Position numbers and translations under genes: made by a program. From contig NZ_JAMZEB010000002.1 in assembly GCF_024172165.1 (NCBI RefSeq), positions 10,867,001-10,931,000 on the forward strand: DNA of 64,000 bases, in the 5' to 3' direction. The notes under the pieces are model-generated. The model worked only from the letters and a program-made list of their open reading frames with translations. It was not told where the DNA came from and made no database searches. This DNA comes from Nonomuraea thailandensis (GTDB lineage: Bacteria > Actinomycetota > Actinomycetes > Streptosporangiales > Streptosporangiaceae). Below are positions 8,001-16,251 of this stretch, in pieces (position 1 is the first letter of the stretch; each line of letters starts with the position of its first letter).

Positions 8001-9227
8001 ATGGCGGGGATGGCAGGTAACGCGGAAAATCAACATGTGACGGAGAAGATCGGAGTCGTGGGCGCCGGCATCGTCGGGCTCGCGGTGGCGCGAGAGCTGG
8101 CCACGGCCAGAGGCGCCGAGGTGACCGTGCTGGAGAAGGAGGGGCGCGTCGGTGCCCACCAGACCGGGCACAACAGCGGCGTCGTGCACGCGGGGATCTA
8201 CTATCCGCCGGGCTCGCTCAAGGCCAGGCTGTGCCGGGAGGGTGTGGCGCTGCTCAAGGAGTACTGCGCGGCGCACGCGCTGCCGTACGAGGAGGTCGGC
8301 AAGCTGGTCGTGGCCGTGAGCCGGGCCGAGCGGCCGCGGCTGGCGGCGCTGGCCGAGCGGGCGCGCGCCAACGGCGTGCCGGGCGTCGCGGAGCTGGACG
8401 CGCTCGCGCTGCGCGAGATCGAGCCGCACGCGGTCGGCGTGGCCGCCATCCACTCGCCGCACACGGCGATCTGCGACTTCCCGGCCGTCGCGCGCCGGCT
8501 CGCGCAGGACGTGACCGAGCTGGGCGGGTCGGTACGCCTCGGGCACCCCCTCAGGGCGCTCAGGGAGCGGGCGGGCAAGGTCGAGGTGGTGGCGGGCAGG
8601 CGCAGGTTCGCCTTCGACCGCCTGGTGGTGTGCGCCGGGCTCGGCACCGACGCGGTGGCCGGGATGGCAGGGGCGGGCGGTGACGTGCGGATCGTGCCGT
8701 TCAGGGGCGAGTACTACGCGCTCAGGGGCGCTGCCAGGGACCTGGTGCGGGGGCTGATCTATCCCGTGCCGGACCCGCGTTACCCGTTCCTCGGGGTGCA
8801 CCTGACGCGGCGGATCGGCGGTGGCGTGCTGGTGGGACCGAACGCGGTGCTGGCCACGGCGTACGAAGGGTACCGATGGTCGAATTTCCGTAATGTTCGG
8901 CAAATTCTCGGCTGGCCGGGAACGCTGCGCATGGCCAGGACGCACTGGCGTACCGGACTTAAGGAAGTCTATGGATCCGTGGCCAAGGGCGCCTTCCTCA
9001 TGGCCGCCCGCCGCTACGTGCCCGAGCTCGCCGCCGCTGACCTGGAGCGGGCTCCCGGCGGCGTGCGCGCGCAGGCCGTCGCCAGGGACGGAAGTCTGGT
9101 GGATGACTTCGTGGTGGATGTCCAAGGAAAGGTAGTTCTGGTGAGGAATGCCCCATCCCCGGCGGCCACCTCAAGTCTGGCCATTGCCCGGCATATTGCC
9201 GGAATTGTCCCAGCACTCGTCCGATGA
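8001..9227 (+). CDS. lhgO: L-2-hydroxyglutarate oxidase (FAD-dependent)
   Basis: About 400-residue flavoprotein of the DAO family that oxidises L-2-hydroxyglutarate to 2-oxoglutarate, removing this by-product of promiscuous dehydrogenases. The FAD-binding start IGVVGAGIVGLAVARELA (G-x-G-x-x-G) is followed by VGAHQTGHNSGVVHAGIYY, highly typical of LhgO. The C-terminal GGVRAQAVARDGSLVDDFV is also characteristic. The ATG at 8001 gives 12 residues before the first strand, and a GTG at 8037 would give a tighter start. A response regulator follows with at most a 4-base overlap (if its 9224 ATG is used), so read-through into the two-component genes is possible. Confidence 0.9.
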   Translation: MAGMAGNAENQHVTEKIGVVGAGIVGLAVARELATARGAEVTVLEKEGRVGAHQTGHNSGVVHAGIYYPPGSLKARLCREGVALLKEYCAAHALPYEEVGKLVVAVSRAERPRLAALAERARANGVPGVAELDALALREIEPHAVGVAAIHSPHTAICDFPAVARRLAQDVTELGGSVRLGHPLRALRERAGKVEVVAGRRRFAFDRLVVCAGLGTDAVAGMAGAGGDVRIVPFRGEYYALRGAARDLVRGLIYPVPDPRYPFLGVHLTRRIGGGVLVGPNAVLATAYEGYRWSNFRNVRQILGWPGTLRMARTHWRTGLKEVYGSVAKGAFLMAARRYVPELAAADLERAPGGVRAQAVARDGSLVDDFVVDVQGKVVLVRNAPSPAATSSLAIARHIAGIVPALVR

Positions 9228-9244
9228 GGGCATCCTTGGGTGTG

Positions 9245-9937
9245 ATGGAATCACGCCTGCTGATAGTCGAGGACGACCCCAACATCCTCGAACTCCTCGC
9301 CGCGAGCCTGAGGTTCGCGGGTTTCGACGTGACCACGGCGAAGAGCGGTCTCGACGCCGTGGCCGCCGTCCAACGGCACCGCCCCGACCTCGTCGTGCTC
9401 GACGTCATGCTGCCCGACCTGGACGGCTTCGAGATCGTCAGGCGGTTGCGCGGCGGCGGGCTGCACACGCCGGTGGTGTTCCTCACCGCCCGTGACGAGA
9501 CCGAGGACAAGATCCGCGGGCTCACGCTCGGCGGCGACGACTACGTGACCAAGCCGTTCAGTCTGGAGGAGGTGGTCGCCAGGATCCACGCCGTGCTGCG
9601 CCGCACCGCGGGGGAGACGCAGGCGGCGCCGCCGCGGCTCACGTTCGCCGACATCGAGCTGGACGAGGAGAGCCACGAGGTGTGGCGCGGAGGCAACGCG
9701 GTCGCGCTGTCGCCGACCGAGTTCAAGCTGCTGCGCTACTTCATGACGAACGCCGGGCGGGTCCTGTCCAAGCCGCAGATCCTCGACCACGTGTGGGACT
9801 ACGACTTCCGCGGCGAGGTGGGCATCGTCGAGTCGTACGTGTCCGTGCTCCGCCGGAAGATCGACAACCGGAGCCCGCGGCTCATCCACACCCTGCGCGG
9901 CGTCGGATACGTGCTGCGCCTGCCACCGAGCGCCTGA
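9245..9937 (+). CDS. OmpR/PhoB-family response regulator (pairs with adjacent kinase)
   Basis: 230 residues: a receiver domain (about 1-120) and a winged-helix DNA-binding domain (about 135-228). The phosphoacceptor is Asp53 in VVLDVMLPDLDG, with the acidic pocket EDD near residue 9 and Lys in GGDDYVTKPF. The C-terminal SPTEFKLLRYFM and LIHTLRGVGYVLR are standard OmpR features. The start at 9245 places MESRLLIVEDD at the N terminus. An ATG at 9224 would overlap the lhgO stop by ATGA and add seven unusual residues. Its stop overlaps the kinase start by ATGA, so the two are translationally coupled and form a cognate pair. The stimulus is unknown. Confidence 0.92.
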   Translation: MESRLLIVEDDPNILELLAASLRFAGFDVTTAKSGLDAVAAVQRHRPDLVVLDVMLPDLDGFEIVRRLRGGGLHTPVVFLTARDETEDKIRGLTLGGDDYVTKPFSLEEVVARIHAVLRRTAGETQAAPPRLTFADIELDEESHEVWRGGNAVALSPTEFKLLRYFMTNAGRVLSKPQILDHVWDYDFRGEVGIVESYVSVLRRKIDNRSPRLIHTLRGVGYVLRLPPSA

Positions 9938-11352
9938 TGCGCGGCCTGCCGCTGAGGATCAAGCTGATCGCGTCGATGCTGGCGCTGCTGGGCTTCGGCA
10001 TGTTCTTCATCGGCGTGGTCAGCGTCTCGGTGCTGCACGGTTACCTGCTCGACCGCGTGGACAGCCAGCTCCACCTGCTCAGCGCCCGCATGGACAAGAA
10101 GGTCAGGAGCGACTGGCGCAAGGACAGGGAGACCGCCGAGCACCCGATCCTCATCGAGTCCGACGCGATCGCCCTGGTCAAGGAGCCCGGCGGCCCGTAC
10201 GTGCCGATGCTGACCGACCGCGACGTGGACAAGAAGCCGATCCCCGTGCTGCCGCGCTCGCCCGAACCCGAGCCCTACACGGCGCCCGCCATCAGCGGCG
10301 ACGGCGAGTGGCGGGTGCTGGGCAGCGTCGTGGCCCCGCGGCGCACGCTCGTGGTCGCGGTGAGCCTGGAGGAGGTGGACGCGATCACCACCCGGCTCGT
10401 GCTCATCGAGCTGCTGGGCGGTGGCGGCATCCTGCTCATCCTGGCCGTGGCCGGGGTCACGATCGTCCGGCACAGCATGCGGCCGCTGCGCGAGATCGAG
10501 CGCACGGCCGAGGCCATCGCCGGGGGCGAGCTGGGCCGCCGGGTGCCGGACGGCGACCCGCGTACCGAGGTGGGCGGCCTGGCCAGATCGCTGAACGGGA
10601 TGCTGGCCCAGATCGAGACCGCGTTCGCCGCCAGGTCCGCGTCCGAGGCGGCGGCCCGCCGCTCCGAGGACCGCATGCGGCAGTTCGTCGGCGACGCCTC
10701 GCACGAGCTGCGCACCCCGCTCACCTCCATCCGCGGCTTCGCCGAGTACGCCAGGCAGAACCCCGGCGCCGACCCCGCCGAGCTGATGCAGCGCGTGGAG
10801 AAGGCGGCGGGCCGGATGAGCGTGCTGGTGGACGACCTGCTCCTGCTGGCCAGGGTGGACCAGCAGCGCCCGCTGAAGATGCGGCCCGTGGACATGCTGG
10901 CGCTGGCCGCCGACGCCGTCCACGACGCCCGCATCCTCGCCCCCGACCGGCTGATCAAGCTGGACGTGGTCGGCGGCGCGGCCCTGATCGTCTCCGGCGA
11001 CGAGGTGCGCCTGCGCCAGGTCGTCACCAACCTCGTCACCAACGCCATCGTGCACACCGAGCCCGGCTCCCCGATCATCGTCCGGGCCGGGGCGAGCGGC
11101 GACAAGCTCTTCGTCGAGGTCGTCGACCACGGCCCCGGCCTCACGCCCGAGCAGGTCGAGCACGTCTTCGAGCGCTTCTACCGGGCCGACTCCGCCAGAT
11201 CCCGCCGCCGCTCGGCCGAGGACCGCGGCAGCGGGCTCGGCCTGGCCATCGTGCAGGCGCTCGTGCGCGCCCACGACGGCACCGTCACCGTGGACAGCTC
11301 CCCCGAGGAGGGCTCCACCTTCCGCGTCGAACTCCCACTCGCCTTGGAGTGA
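9937..11352 (+). CDS. Sensor histidine kinase (EnvZ/PhoR class)
   Basis: 471-residue membrane kinase. TM1 at about residues 8-31 is followed by an extracellular domain of about 120 residues (IESDAIALVKEPGG), TM2 at about 157-182 and a HAMP linker. The HisKA domain has the phosphorylated His256 in DASHELRTPLTSI. The HATPase domain has the N box (VTNLVTNAIVHTEPG), DHGPGLTPEQ and GSGLGLAIVQALV. The outer domain has no recognisable ligand fold but contains many charged residues. It overlaps the response regulator by ATGA. A second regulator gene starts 41 bases after its stop. Confidence 0.92.
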   Translation: MRGLPLRIKLIASMLALLGFGMFFIGVVSVSVLHGYLLDRVDSQLHLLSARMDKKVRSDWRKDRETAEHPILIESDAIALVKEPGGPYVPMLTDRDVDKKPIPVLPRSPEPEPYTAPAISGDGEWRVLGSVVAPRRTLVVAVSLEEVDAITTRLVLIELLGGGGILLILAVAGVTIVRHSMRPLREIERTAEAIAGGELGRRVPDGDPRTEVGGLARSLNGMLAQIETAFAARSASEAAARRSEDRMRQFVGDASHELRTPLTSIRGFAEYARQNPGADPAELMQRVEKAAGRMSVLVDDLLLLARVDQQRPLKMRPVDMLALAADAVHDARILAPDRLIKLDVVGGAALIVSGDEVRLRQVVTNLVTNAIVHTEPGSPIIVRAGASGDKLFVEVVDHGPGLTPEQVEHVFERFYRADSARSRRRSAEDRGSGLGLAIVQALVRAHDGTVTVDSSPEEGSTFRVELPLALE

Positions 11353-11393
11353 GCCTTCAGCTAACCCTCAGGTCGCTTTGTCACTCTAAGTAG

Positions 11394-12077
11394 GTGACGA
11401 AACCCGAGGCGCTGATCATGGTGGTGGACGACGAGCCCAGCATCAGGGATCTGCTCGCCGCCAGCCTGCGCTTCTCCGGGTTCGAGGTGCTGACGGCCGC
11501 CGACGGCGAGGAAGCCGTGGAGGTGGCCGTCCGGACCTCGCCCGATCTGGTGGTGCTCGACGTGATGCTGCCCGACCTCGACGGGTTCGAGGTGGCCAGG
11601 CGGATCGACGCGCCCGTGCTCTTCCTGACCGCCCGCGACGCCACCGAGGACAAGATCGCGGGGCTGCGCGTGGGGGACGACTACGTGACCAAGCCGTTCA
11701 GCCTGGAGGAGGTGCAGGCCAGGATCCGGGCGGTGCTGCGGCGCACCCGGGGGGAGGCCGCGCCCGCCAGCAAGCTGAAGGTGGCCGATCTGGAGCTGGA
11801 CGAGGAGGCGCGCGAGGTGTCGCGCGGAGGGCGTCAGGTCCGGTTGTCGCCCACCGAGTTCAAGCTGCTGCACTACTTCATGGTCAACGCCGGGAGGGTG
11901 CTGTCGAAGGCGCAGATCCTCGATCACGTGTGGAACTACGACTTCGGCGGGGACGCGGGCGTGGTCGAGTCGTACGTGTCGTACCTGCGGCGCAAGGTGG
12001 ACGACGTCGAGCCGCGGCTCATCCACACGCTCCGCAGCGTCGGCTACGTCCTGCGCGAGCCCCCGGCCTCCAACTGA
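11394..12077 (+). CDS. Second OmpR-type response regulator with deletions in the receiver domain
   Basis: 227-residue paralogue of the regulator at 9245-9937, with the same receiver plus winged-helix layout. Asp56 (VVLDVMLPDLDG), the DDE acidic pair near residue 12 and Lys in GDDYVTKPF are kept. Compared with its neighbour it lacks about five residues between helix 3 and strand 4 (RRIDAPVLF against RRLRGGGLHTPVVF) and one Gly before DDYV. The missing stretch lies near the surface used for dimer contacts, so signalling could differ. No kinase follows; it may be served by the upstream kinase or be unphosphorylated. It uses a GTG start. The 173 bases after it hold only a weak hairpin (12108-12139). 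Confidence 0.85.
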   Translation: MTKPEALIMVVDDEPSIRDLLAASLRFSGFEVLTAADGEEAVEVAVRTSPDLVVLDVMLPDLDGFEVARRIDAPVLFLTARDATEDKIAGLRVGDDYVTKPFSLEEVQARIRAVLRRTRGEAAPASKLKVADLELDEEAREVSRGGRQVRLSPTEFKLLHYFMVNAGRVLSKAQILDHVWNYDFGGDAGVVESYVSYLRRKVDDVEPRLIHTLRSVGYVLREPPASN

Positions 12078-12250
12078 ACCGCGCCCGCCCACCGCGCAGG
12101 CGAAGGGCGCCGTCCTGCATCTGCGCGCCCGGGACGGCGGCCTGGCTGCCGCCCTCCTTCCCCGGGAAGGACCCGCACCGTGGTACGGCTGTGACGCGGC
12201 AATGCGGGTCAGTGCCGGAGAAGGCCCCTAAACGGGGTTAGCGTGGTCCT

Positions 12251-14062
12251 ATGGACCTGCTGCGCGCACTGGAGTCGCTGCGGCGACCGCTGGACAGGGA
12301 GCTGTTCCCGCTGGCGGTCGGCGAGGCGGACGCCGACCGGCGCGCGCTGCGCGAGCTCACCGGCCAGCTCGACGACTACCTGCTGCCCCGCCTGCGCGCC
12401 CTGGACGCCCCGCTGCTCGCCGTCGTCGGCGGCTCGACGGGCGCCGGCAAGTCCACGCTGGTCAACTCGCTGGTCGGCGCCGACGTGGCCGAGCCGGGCG
12501 TGCTGCGCCCCACCACGCTGGTGCCCACGCTCGTGGTCAGCCCCGCCGACCGCTCCTGGTTCATGGGCCAGAACGTGCTGCCCGGGCTGTCCCGCGCCAC
12601 CGGCGAAGGCCCGGGAGCGCTGCGCGTGGTGACCTCGCCCGCGCTGGGGGCCGGGCTGGCGCTGCTCGACGCGCCCGACATCGACTCCGTGGTGACCGCC
12701 AACCGCGAGCTGGCCGCGCAGCTCCTGGCCGCCGCCGACCTGTGGCTGTTCGTCACCACCGCCGCCCGGTACGCCGACGAGGTGCCGTGGAGCTTCCTGC
12801 GCTCGGCCCGCGAACGCAGCACCGCCCTGGCCGTCGTGCTCGACCGGGTGCCCCCGGAGGCCGTCGAGCCCGTCTCCCGCGACCTCGCCCGCCTGCTCAC
12901 CGAGAACGGCCTCGAAGGCACCCGGCTGTTCACCGTGCCCGAGGCGGCGCTGCCCGACGAGAAGGCCAGGCTGCCCGCCGCCTTCGTCGATGACATCTCC
13001 TCGTGGCTCACAGGCCTGGCCGCCGACGCCGCCGAACGGTCGCGGGTCGTGCGGCAGACGCTGTCGGGAGCGCTCGACAGCCTGGCCACCCGGGTGCCCT
13101 CGCTGGCCGCCGCCGTCGAACGTCAGCAGGCCGCCTTCGACGGGCTGCGCTCCGTGGTGGCGGGCGCGTACGCGGGCGGGATGGCCGACTTCGACGAGGG
13201 CATGCGGGACGGCTCGCTGCTGCGCGGCGAGGTGCTGGCCCGCTGGCAGGACTTCATCGGCACCGGCGACCTCATGCGCTCCCTGGAGAGCCGCGTCGGC
13301 TGGCTGCGCGACCGCGTCGTCGGCTTCTTCACCGGACGGATGCCGGAGGTCCAGCTCAGGGACGCCCTGGAGAGCGGCGTCGAGGCGCTGATCAGGGGTG
13401 CCGCCGACGGGGCCGCCGAGCGTGCCCTGGAGGGCTGGTCGGCCGCGCCCGGCGGCCCCGGTCTCCTCGAACGGCTCGGCGCCGTCGAGTCCGCCCGGCT
13501 CGGGCGCGCCTCGGCCGACCTGGCCGAACGGGCCGAGTCGGCGGTGCGGGGATGGCAGGAGTACGTCCTCGACCTCGTCCGTGAGGAGGGGGCCGAGCGG
13601 CGCACCACCGCAAGGGTGGCCTCGTTCGGGGTGAACGGGGCCGGGCTGCTGCTCATGCTGGCCGTGTTCGCCTCCACGGGCGGGCTGACGGGGATCGAGG
13701 TGGGGATCGCGGGTGGCACGAGCGTGTTGTCGCAGAAGCTGCTGGAGGCCGTGTTCGGGGACCAGGCGGTGCGGTCGCTGACCGCGCGGGCCAGGGAGGA
13801 CCTGCGGGAGCGGGTGCGCGGGCTGCTGGACGAGGAGGCGGCCCGGTTCACCGCCCGGCTGGAGCCGGTGGAGCCGCCCCGGGGCACGGCGGACGCGCTG
13901 CGCACGGCGGCCGGACGCATCCGCGACCACCGCGCCGAACTGCCCGCGTCGGTGACGGCGGAGCTGCCCGTACCGGCGCCGGAAGAGTCCGGAGCGCGGG
14001 ACGCGCGGACGGCCGGACTGCCCCTTCCAGATGCGGGCGACGCGCCGGAGGAGAGGTCGTGA
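12251..14062 (+). CDS. Dynamin-like GTPase, first of an overlapping pair
   Basis: 603-residue P-loop GTPase with a Walker A (G1) motif GGSTGAGKST near residue 60, switch threonines in RPTTLVPT and a G3-like DAPDIDS. The G4 site is weak (VVLDRVP instead of N/TKxD). Long helices follow, with a hydrophobic stretch GAGLLLMLAVFASTGGLTG around residue 465 that could insert into a membrane. This architecture matches bacterial dynamin-like proteins that act in pairs, such as DynA/DynB of Streptomyces sporulation septa; membership of that exact group is inference. The next gene starts within its stop codon (GTGA, 14059-14062), a sign that the two proteins are made in fixed ratio and probably form a hetero-oligomer. 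No clear ribosome site precedes the ATG at 12251. Confidence 0.75.
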   Translation: MDLLRALESLRRPLDRELFPLAVGEADADRRALRELTGQLDDYLLPRLRALDAPLLAVVGGSTGAGKSTLVNSLVGADVAEPGVLRPTTLVPTLVVSPADRSWFMGQNVLPGLSRATGEGPGALRVVTSPALGAGLALLDAPDIDSVVTANRELAAQLLAAADLWLFVTTAARYADEVPWSFLRSARERSTALAVVLDRVPPEAVEPVSRDLARLLTENGLEGTRLFTVPEAALPDEKARLPAAFVDDISSWLTGLAADAAERSRVVRQTLSGALDSLATRVPSLAAAVERQQAAFDGLRSVVAGAYAGGMADFDEGMRDGSLLRGEVLARWQDFIGTGDLMRSLESRVGWLRDRVVGFFTGRMPEVQLRDALESGVEALIRGAADGAAERALEGWSAAPGGPGLLERLGAVESARLGRASADLAERAESAVRGWQEYVLDLVREEGAERRTTARVASFGVNGAGLLLMLAVFASTGGLTGIEVGIAGGTSVLSQKLLEAVFGDQAVRSLTARAREDLRERVRGLLDEEAARFTARLEPVEPPRGTADALRTAAGRIRDHRAELPASVTAELPVPAPEESGARDARTAGLPLPDAGDAPEERS

Positions 14063-15963
14063 AACTGCTGCGGCGCAAGGAGGGGCCGTCGCTCGACTCC
14101 AGGCTGGCGGCCCTGCTGGAGGCGGCCACGCTGGGCGAGGGGCGGCTGTCCGAGCGGGCGGTGTCGGGCGCGCGAGCCGTCGCCGAGCGCGCCGGGGTAC
14201 GCCGCGAGCTGTCCATCGACCACACCGTGGCCGCCCTGGCCGGCGCCACCGGCAGCGGCAAGTCCTCCCTCTACAACGCCCTGGCGGGCGAGAGCCTGGC
14301 GGACGTCGGCGTCACCAGGCCCACGACCTCGACCGCCCAGGCGGCGCTGTGGGACGGCGGGGGCGCGGGGCCGTTGCTCGACTGGCTCGACATCCCGCGC
14401 CGCCACGCAGCCGCCGACGCCGCCGGCCCCGGTCTGTCCGGGCTCGTCCTGCTGGACCTGCCCGACCACGACTCCATCCGGCTGTCCCACCGCCTGGAGG
14501 TGGACCGGCTGGTGGAGCAGGTCGATCTGCTGGTGTGGGTGGTGGACCCGCAGAAGTACGCCGACGCCGCGCTGCACGAGCGTTACCTGCGCCCGCTGGC
14601 CGCGCACCGGGACGTGATGGTCGTGGTGCTCAACCAGGTCGACAGGCTGCCGGCCGACGCGGTGGACCGCTGCCTGCGCGACCTGCGCCGCCTGCTGGAC
14701 GACGACGGGTTGCCGGGGGTTCCGGTGCTCGCCGTCTCGGCCCGTACGGGGCGGGGCATGGACGAGCTGAGGGCGCTGCTCGGGGAGCGGGTCTCGGAAC
14801 GCAGGTCCTGGTCGGCCCGCCTGGCCGCCGACATCAGCACCGCCGCCGGTCACCTCGCCACCGCCGGCCCTCCACAGGCTGTGGAGGACGGCGAGCCCGC
14901 CGCGTTGTCCGCAGGGAGTGGTGGAACCGCCGTTGCGGCGCTGCCTCCAGCGAACGGGCAGGACGGGCAGGAGGCGCGGAGCGGGCAGGAGAGTTGGAGC
15001 GGGCAGGGCAGGCGGAGCGGGCAGGAGGCGGCTGGTTCGTCGCCGGCCGGTGGTGCCGGTGGGGCGCTGGCGCTCGGGCGGGCCGAGGCCGCGGGGCAGG
15101 AGCCGTCCGGCGAGGGCGAGGCGCAGGTGGGGAGCGGCGGCGTCGCCAAGCGGATGGCCGGCGCGGAGCGCGCCCTCACCGGCACGTTGTGCGCGGCGGC
15201 CGGCGTGCCCGTGGTCGTGGAGGCCGTGGCGAAGGGGCACCGGCATCGGGCCGTCGTCGCCACCGGATGGCCGGTCACCAGGTGGATCAGGAAGTTCCGC
15301 CCCGACCCCCTGCGCAGGCTGCGGCTCGGCGGCATGGCGCCCAAGAGCCGCTCGGGCGGCGGGCAGGCGGCCGGGGAGATCGTCGGAAGGACGTCCGTGC
15401 CGGCGGCCTCGGCCGTGCAGCGGGCGCAGGTGGAGACGGCGGTCAGGGACGTCGGCGAGGTCGCGGCGGCCGGGCTGCCCGCGGCGTGGGCGGTGGCGGT
15501 GCGCCAGGCGGCCAGGTCACGCGCCAGGGAGCTGGCGGACGCGGTGGACCGGGCGGTGGCCACGACGTCCGCCGTCGGCACGAGGCGCCCCCGCTGGTGG
15601 CGGGCCGTGAACGGGCTGCAGTGGCTGGTGTTCGCGGCCATGCTGGCCGGCGCCCTGTGGCTGGGCGTGCTGTTCGGCATGGACTACCTGCGGCTGCCGC
15701 AGCCGCCGCTGCCGACCGTCGGGGTGGTGCCGTGGCCGACGGTGCTGCTGGTGGGCGGCGCGCTGGCGGGGGTGCTGGTCGCGCTGCTGTCGAGGCTGGC
15801 GGCCTGGGCGGGCGGCAGGCGCAGGGCCCGCCGTACGGGCAAGGCGCTGCGCGCGTCGATCGGCCAGGTCGGCAGGGAGCTCGTGCTGGAGCCCGTGGAC
15901 GCTGAGCTGGACACGTACGCGCGTTTCACCGAGGCCCTGGACCTGGCCCGCACCCCTGCTTGA
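14059..15963 (+). CDS. Dynamin-like GTPase with membrane hairpin, second of the pair
   Basis: 634 residues starting at GTG 14059. The G1 motif GATGSGKSS is near residue 58, with switch threonines in TRPTTST, G3 as DLPDHDS and G4 as LNQVDRL. After the GTPase domain comes a low-complexity stretch (about residues 270-360) with repeated SGQE and WSGQ units rich in Gly, Gln and Ser. Two membrane helices near the C terminus (LVFAAMLAGALWLGVLFG and a second in LLVGGALAGVLVALL) form a hairpin anchor. This fits the membrane-bound member of a bacterial dynamin pair, with the upstream protein as partner. A role in membrane remodelling or septation is inference from family. Confidence 0.75.
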   Translation: MKLLRRKEGPSLDSRLAALLEAATLGEGRLSERAVSGARAVAERAGVRRELSIDHTVAALAGATGSGKSSLYNALAGESLADVGVTRPTTSTAQAALWDGGGAGPLLDWLDIPRRHAAADAAGPGLSGLVLLDLPDHDSIRLSHRLEVDRLVEQVDLLVWVVDPQKYADAALHERYLRPLAAHRDVMVVVLNQVDRLPADAVDRCLRDLRRLLDDDGLPGVPVLAVSARTGRGMDELRALLGERVSERRSWSARLAADISTAAGHLATAGPPQAVEDGEPAALSAGSGGTAVAALPPANGQDGQEARSGQESWSGQGRRSGQEAAGSSPAGGAGGALALGRAEAAGQEPSGEGEAQVGSGGVAKRMAGAERALTGTLCAAAGVPVVVEAVAKGHRHRAVVATGWPVTRWIRKFRPDPLRRLRLGGMAPKSRSGGGQAAGEIVGRTSVPAASAVQRAQVETAVRDVGEVAAAGLPAAWAVAVRQAARSRARELADAVDRAVATTSAVGTRRPRWWRAVNGLQWLVFAAMLAGALWLGVLFGMDYLRLPQPPLPTVGVVPWPTVLLVGGALAGVLVALLSRLAAWAGGRRRARRTGKALRASIGQVGRELVLEPVDAELDTYARFTEALDLARTPA

Positions 15964-16005
15964 GCACCCGCCAGGCCGTGATCATCCGGGCGGGAAGGGC
16001 GGGCC

Positions 16006-16152
16006 ATGGTGCTGTACCTGGCGGGGACGTTACTCGTGGCGATGATCGTCCTGTTCGTGGCCGGGCGCGACCGCCCCCTCGCCGGCGCCGCCGGGACGCG
16101 GGTGCGTCCGGACCGCGGCGACGTGCTGTGGCTGGTCGCGGCGCTCGGGTGA
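16006..16152 (+). CDS. Small membrane protein, 48 residues, probably the front half of a frameshifted gene
   Basis: ATG at 16006 preceded by GGGAAGGG. The product MVLYLAGTLLVAMIVLFVAG is one clear membrane helix, followed by a basic loop and the start of a second helix, DVLWLVAALG, where the frame ends at TGA 16150-16152. A second frame opens at GTG 16149 inside the stop codon and encodes VIVLVVVAVRILPERP, the natural continuation of that second helix. A single missing G in the GGG run at 16147-16149 would account for this. It lies 42 bases after the dynamin pair and could belong to that operon. Confidence 0.4.
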   Translation: MVLYLAGTLLVAMIVLFVAGRDRPLAGAAGTRVRPDRGDVLWLVAALG

Positions 16153-16250
16153 TCGTGCTCGTCGTCGTGGCCGTGCGGATCCTGCCCGAACGGCCGGCCC
16201 CGCCACTCGTCGCGGACGACGGCACCCCCCGGTACGCGCTGCTCCCCGGC
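16149..16250 (+). other. Out-of-frame continuation of the small membrane protein
   Basis: From GTG 16149 the frame encodes a hydrophobic helix and then APPLVADDGTPRYALLPGL before running antisense through the 3' end of the convergent MFS gene. It has no stop of its own before 16250, so its true end is unclear. It may be the second half of a two-helix protein joined by frameshift, a pseudogene half or coincidence. Confidence 0.3.
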
Positions 16251-16251
16251 C

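Noticed and set aside
9224..9244. Earlier start of the first response regulator overlapping lhgO
   Set aside because: It would add seven residues before the conserved LLIVEDD strand; the ATG at 9245 matches the family better. Coupling to lhgO remains possible.
12108..12139. Hairpin after the second response regulator as terminator
   Set aside because: Only an 8-bp stem with a 16-base loop and no T run; too weak to list as a terminator.
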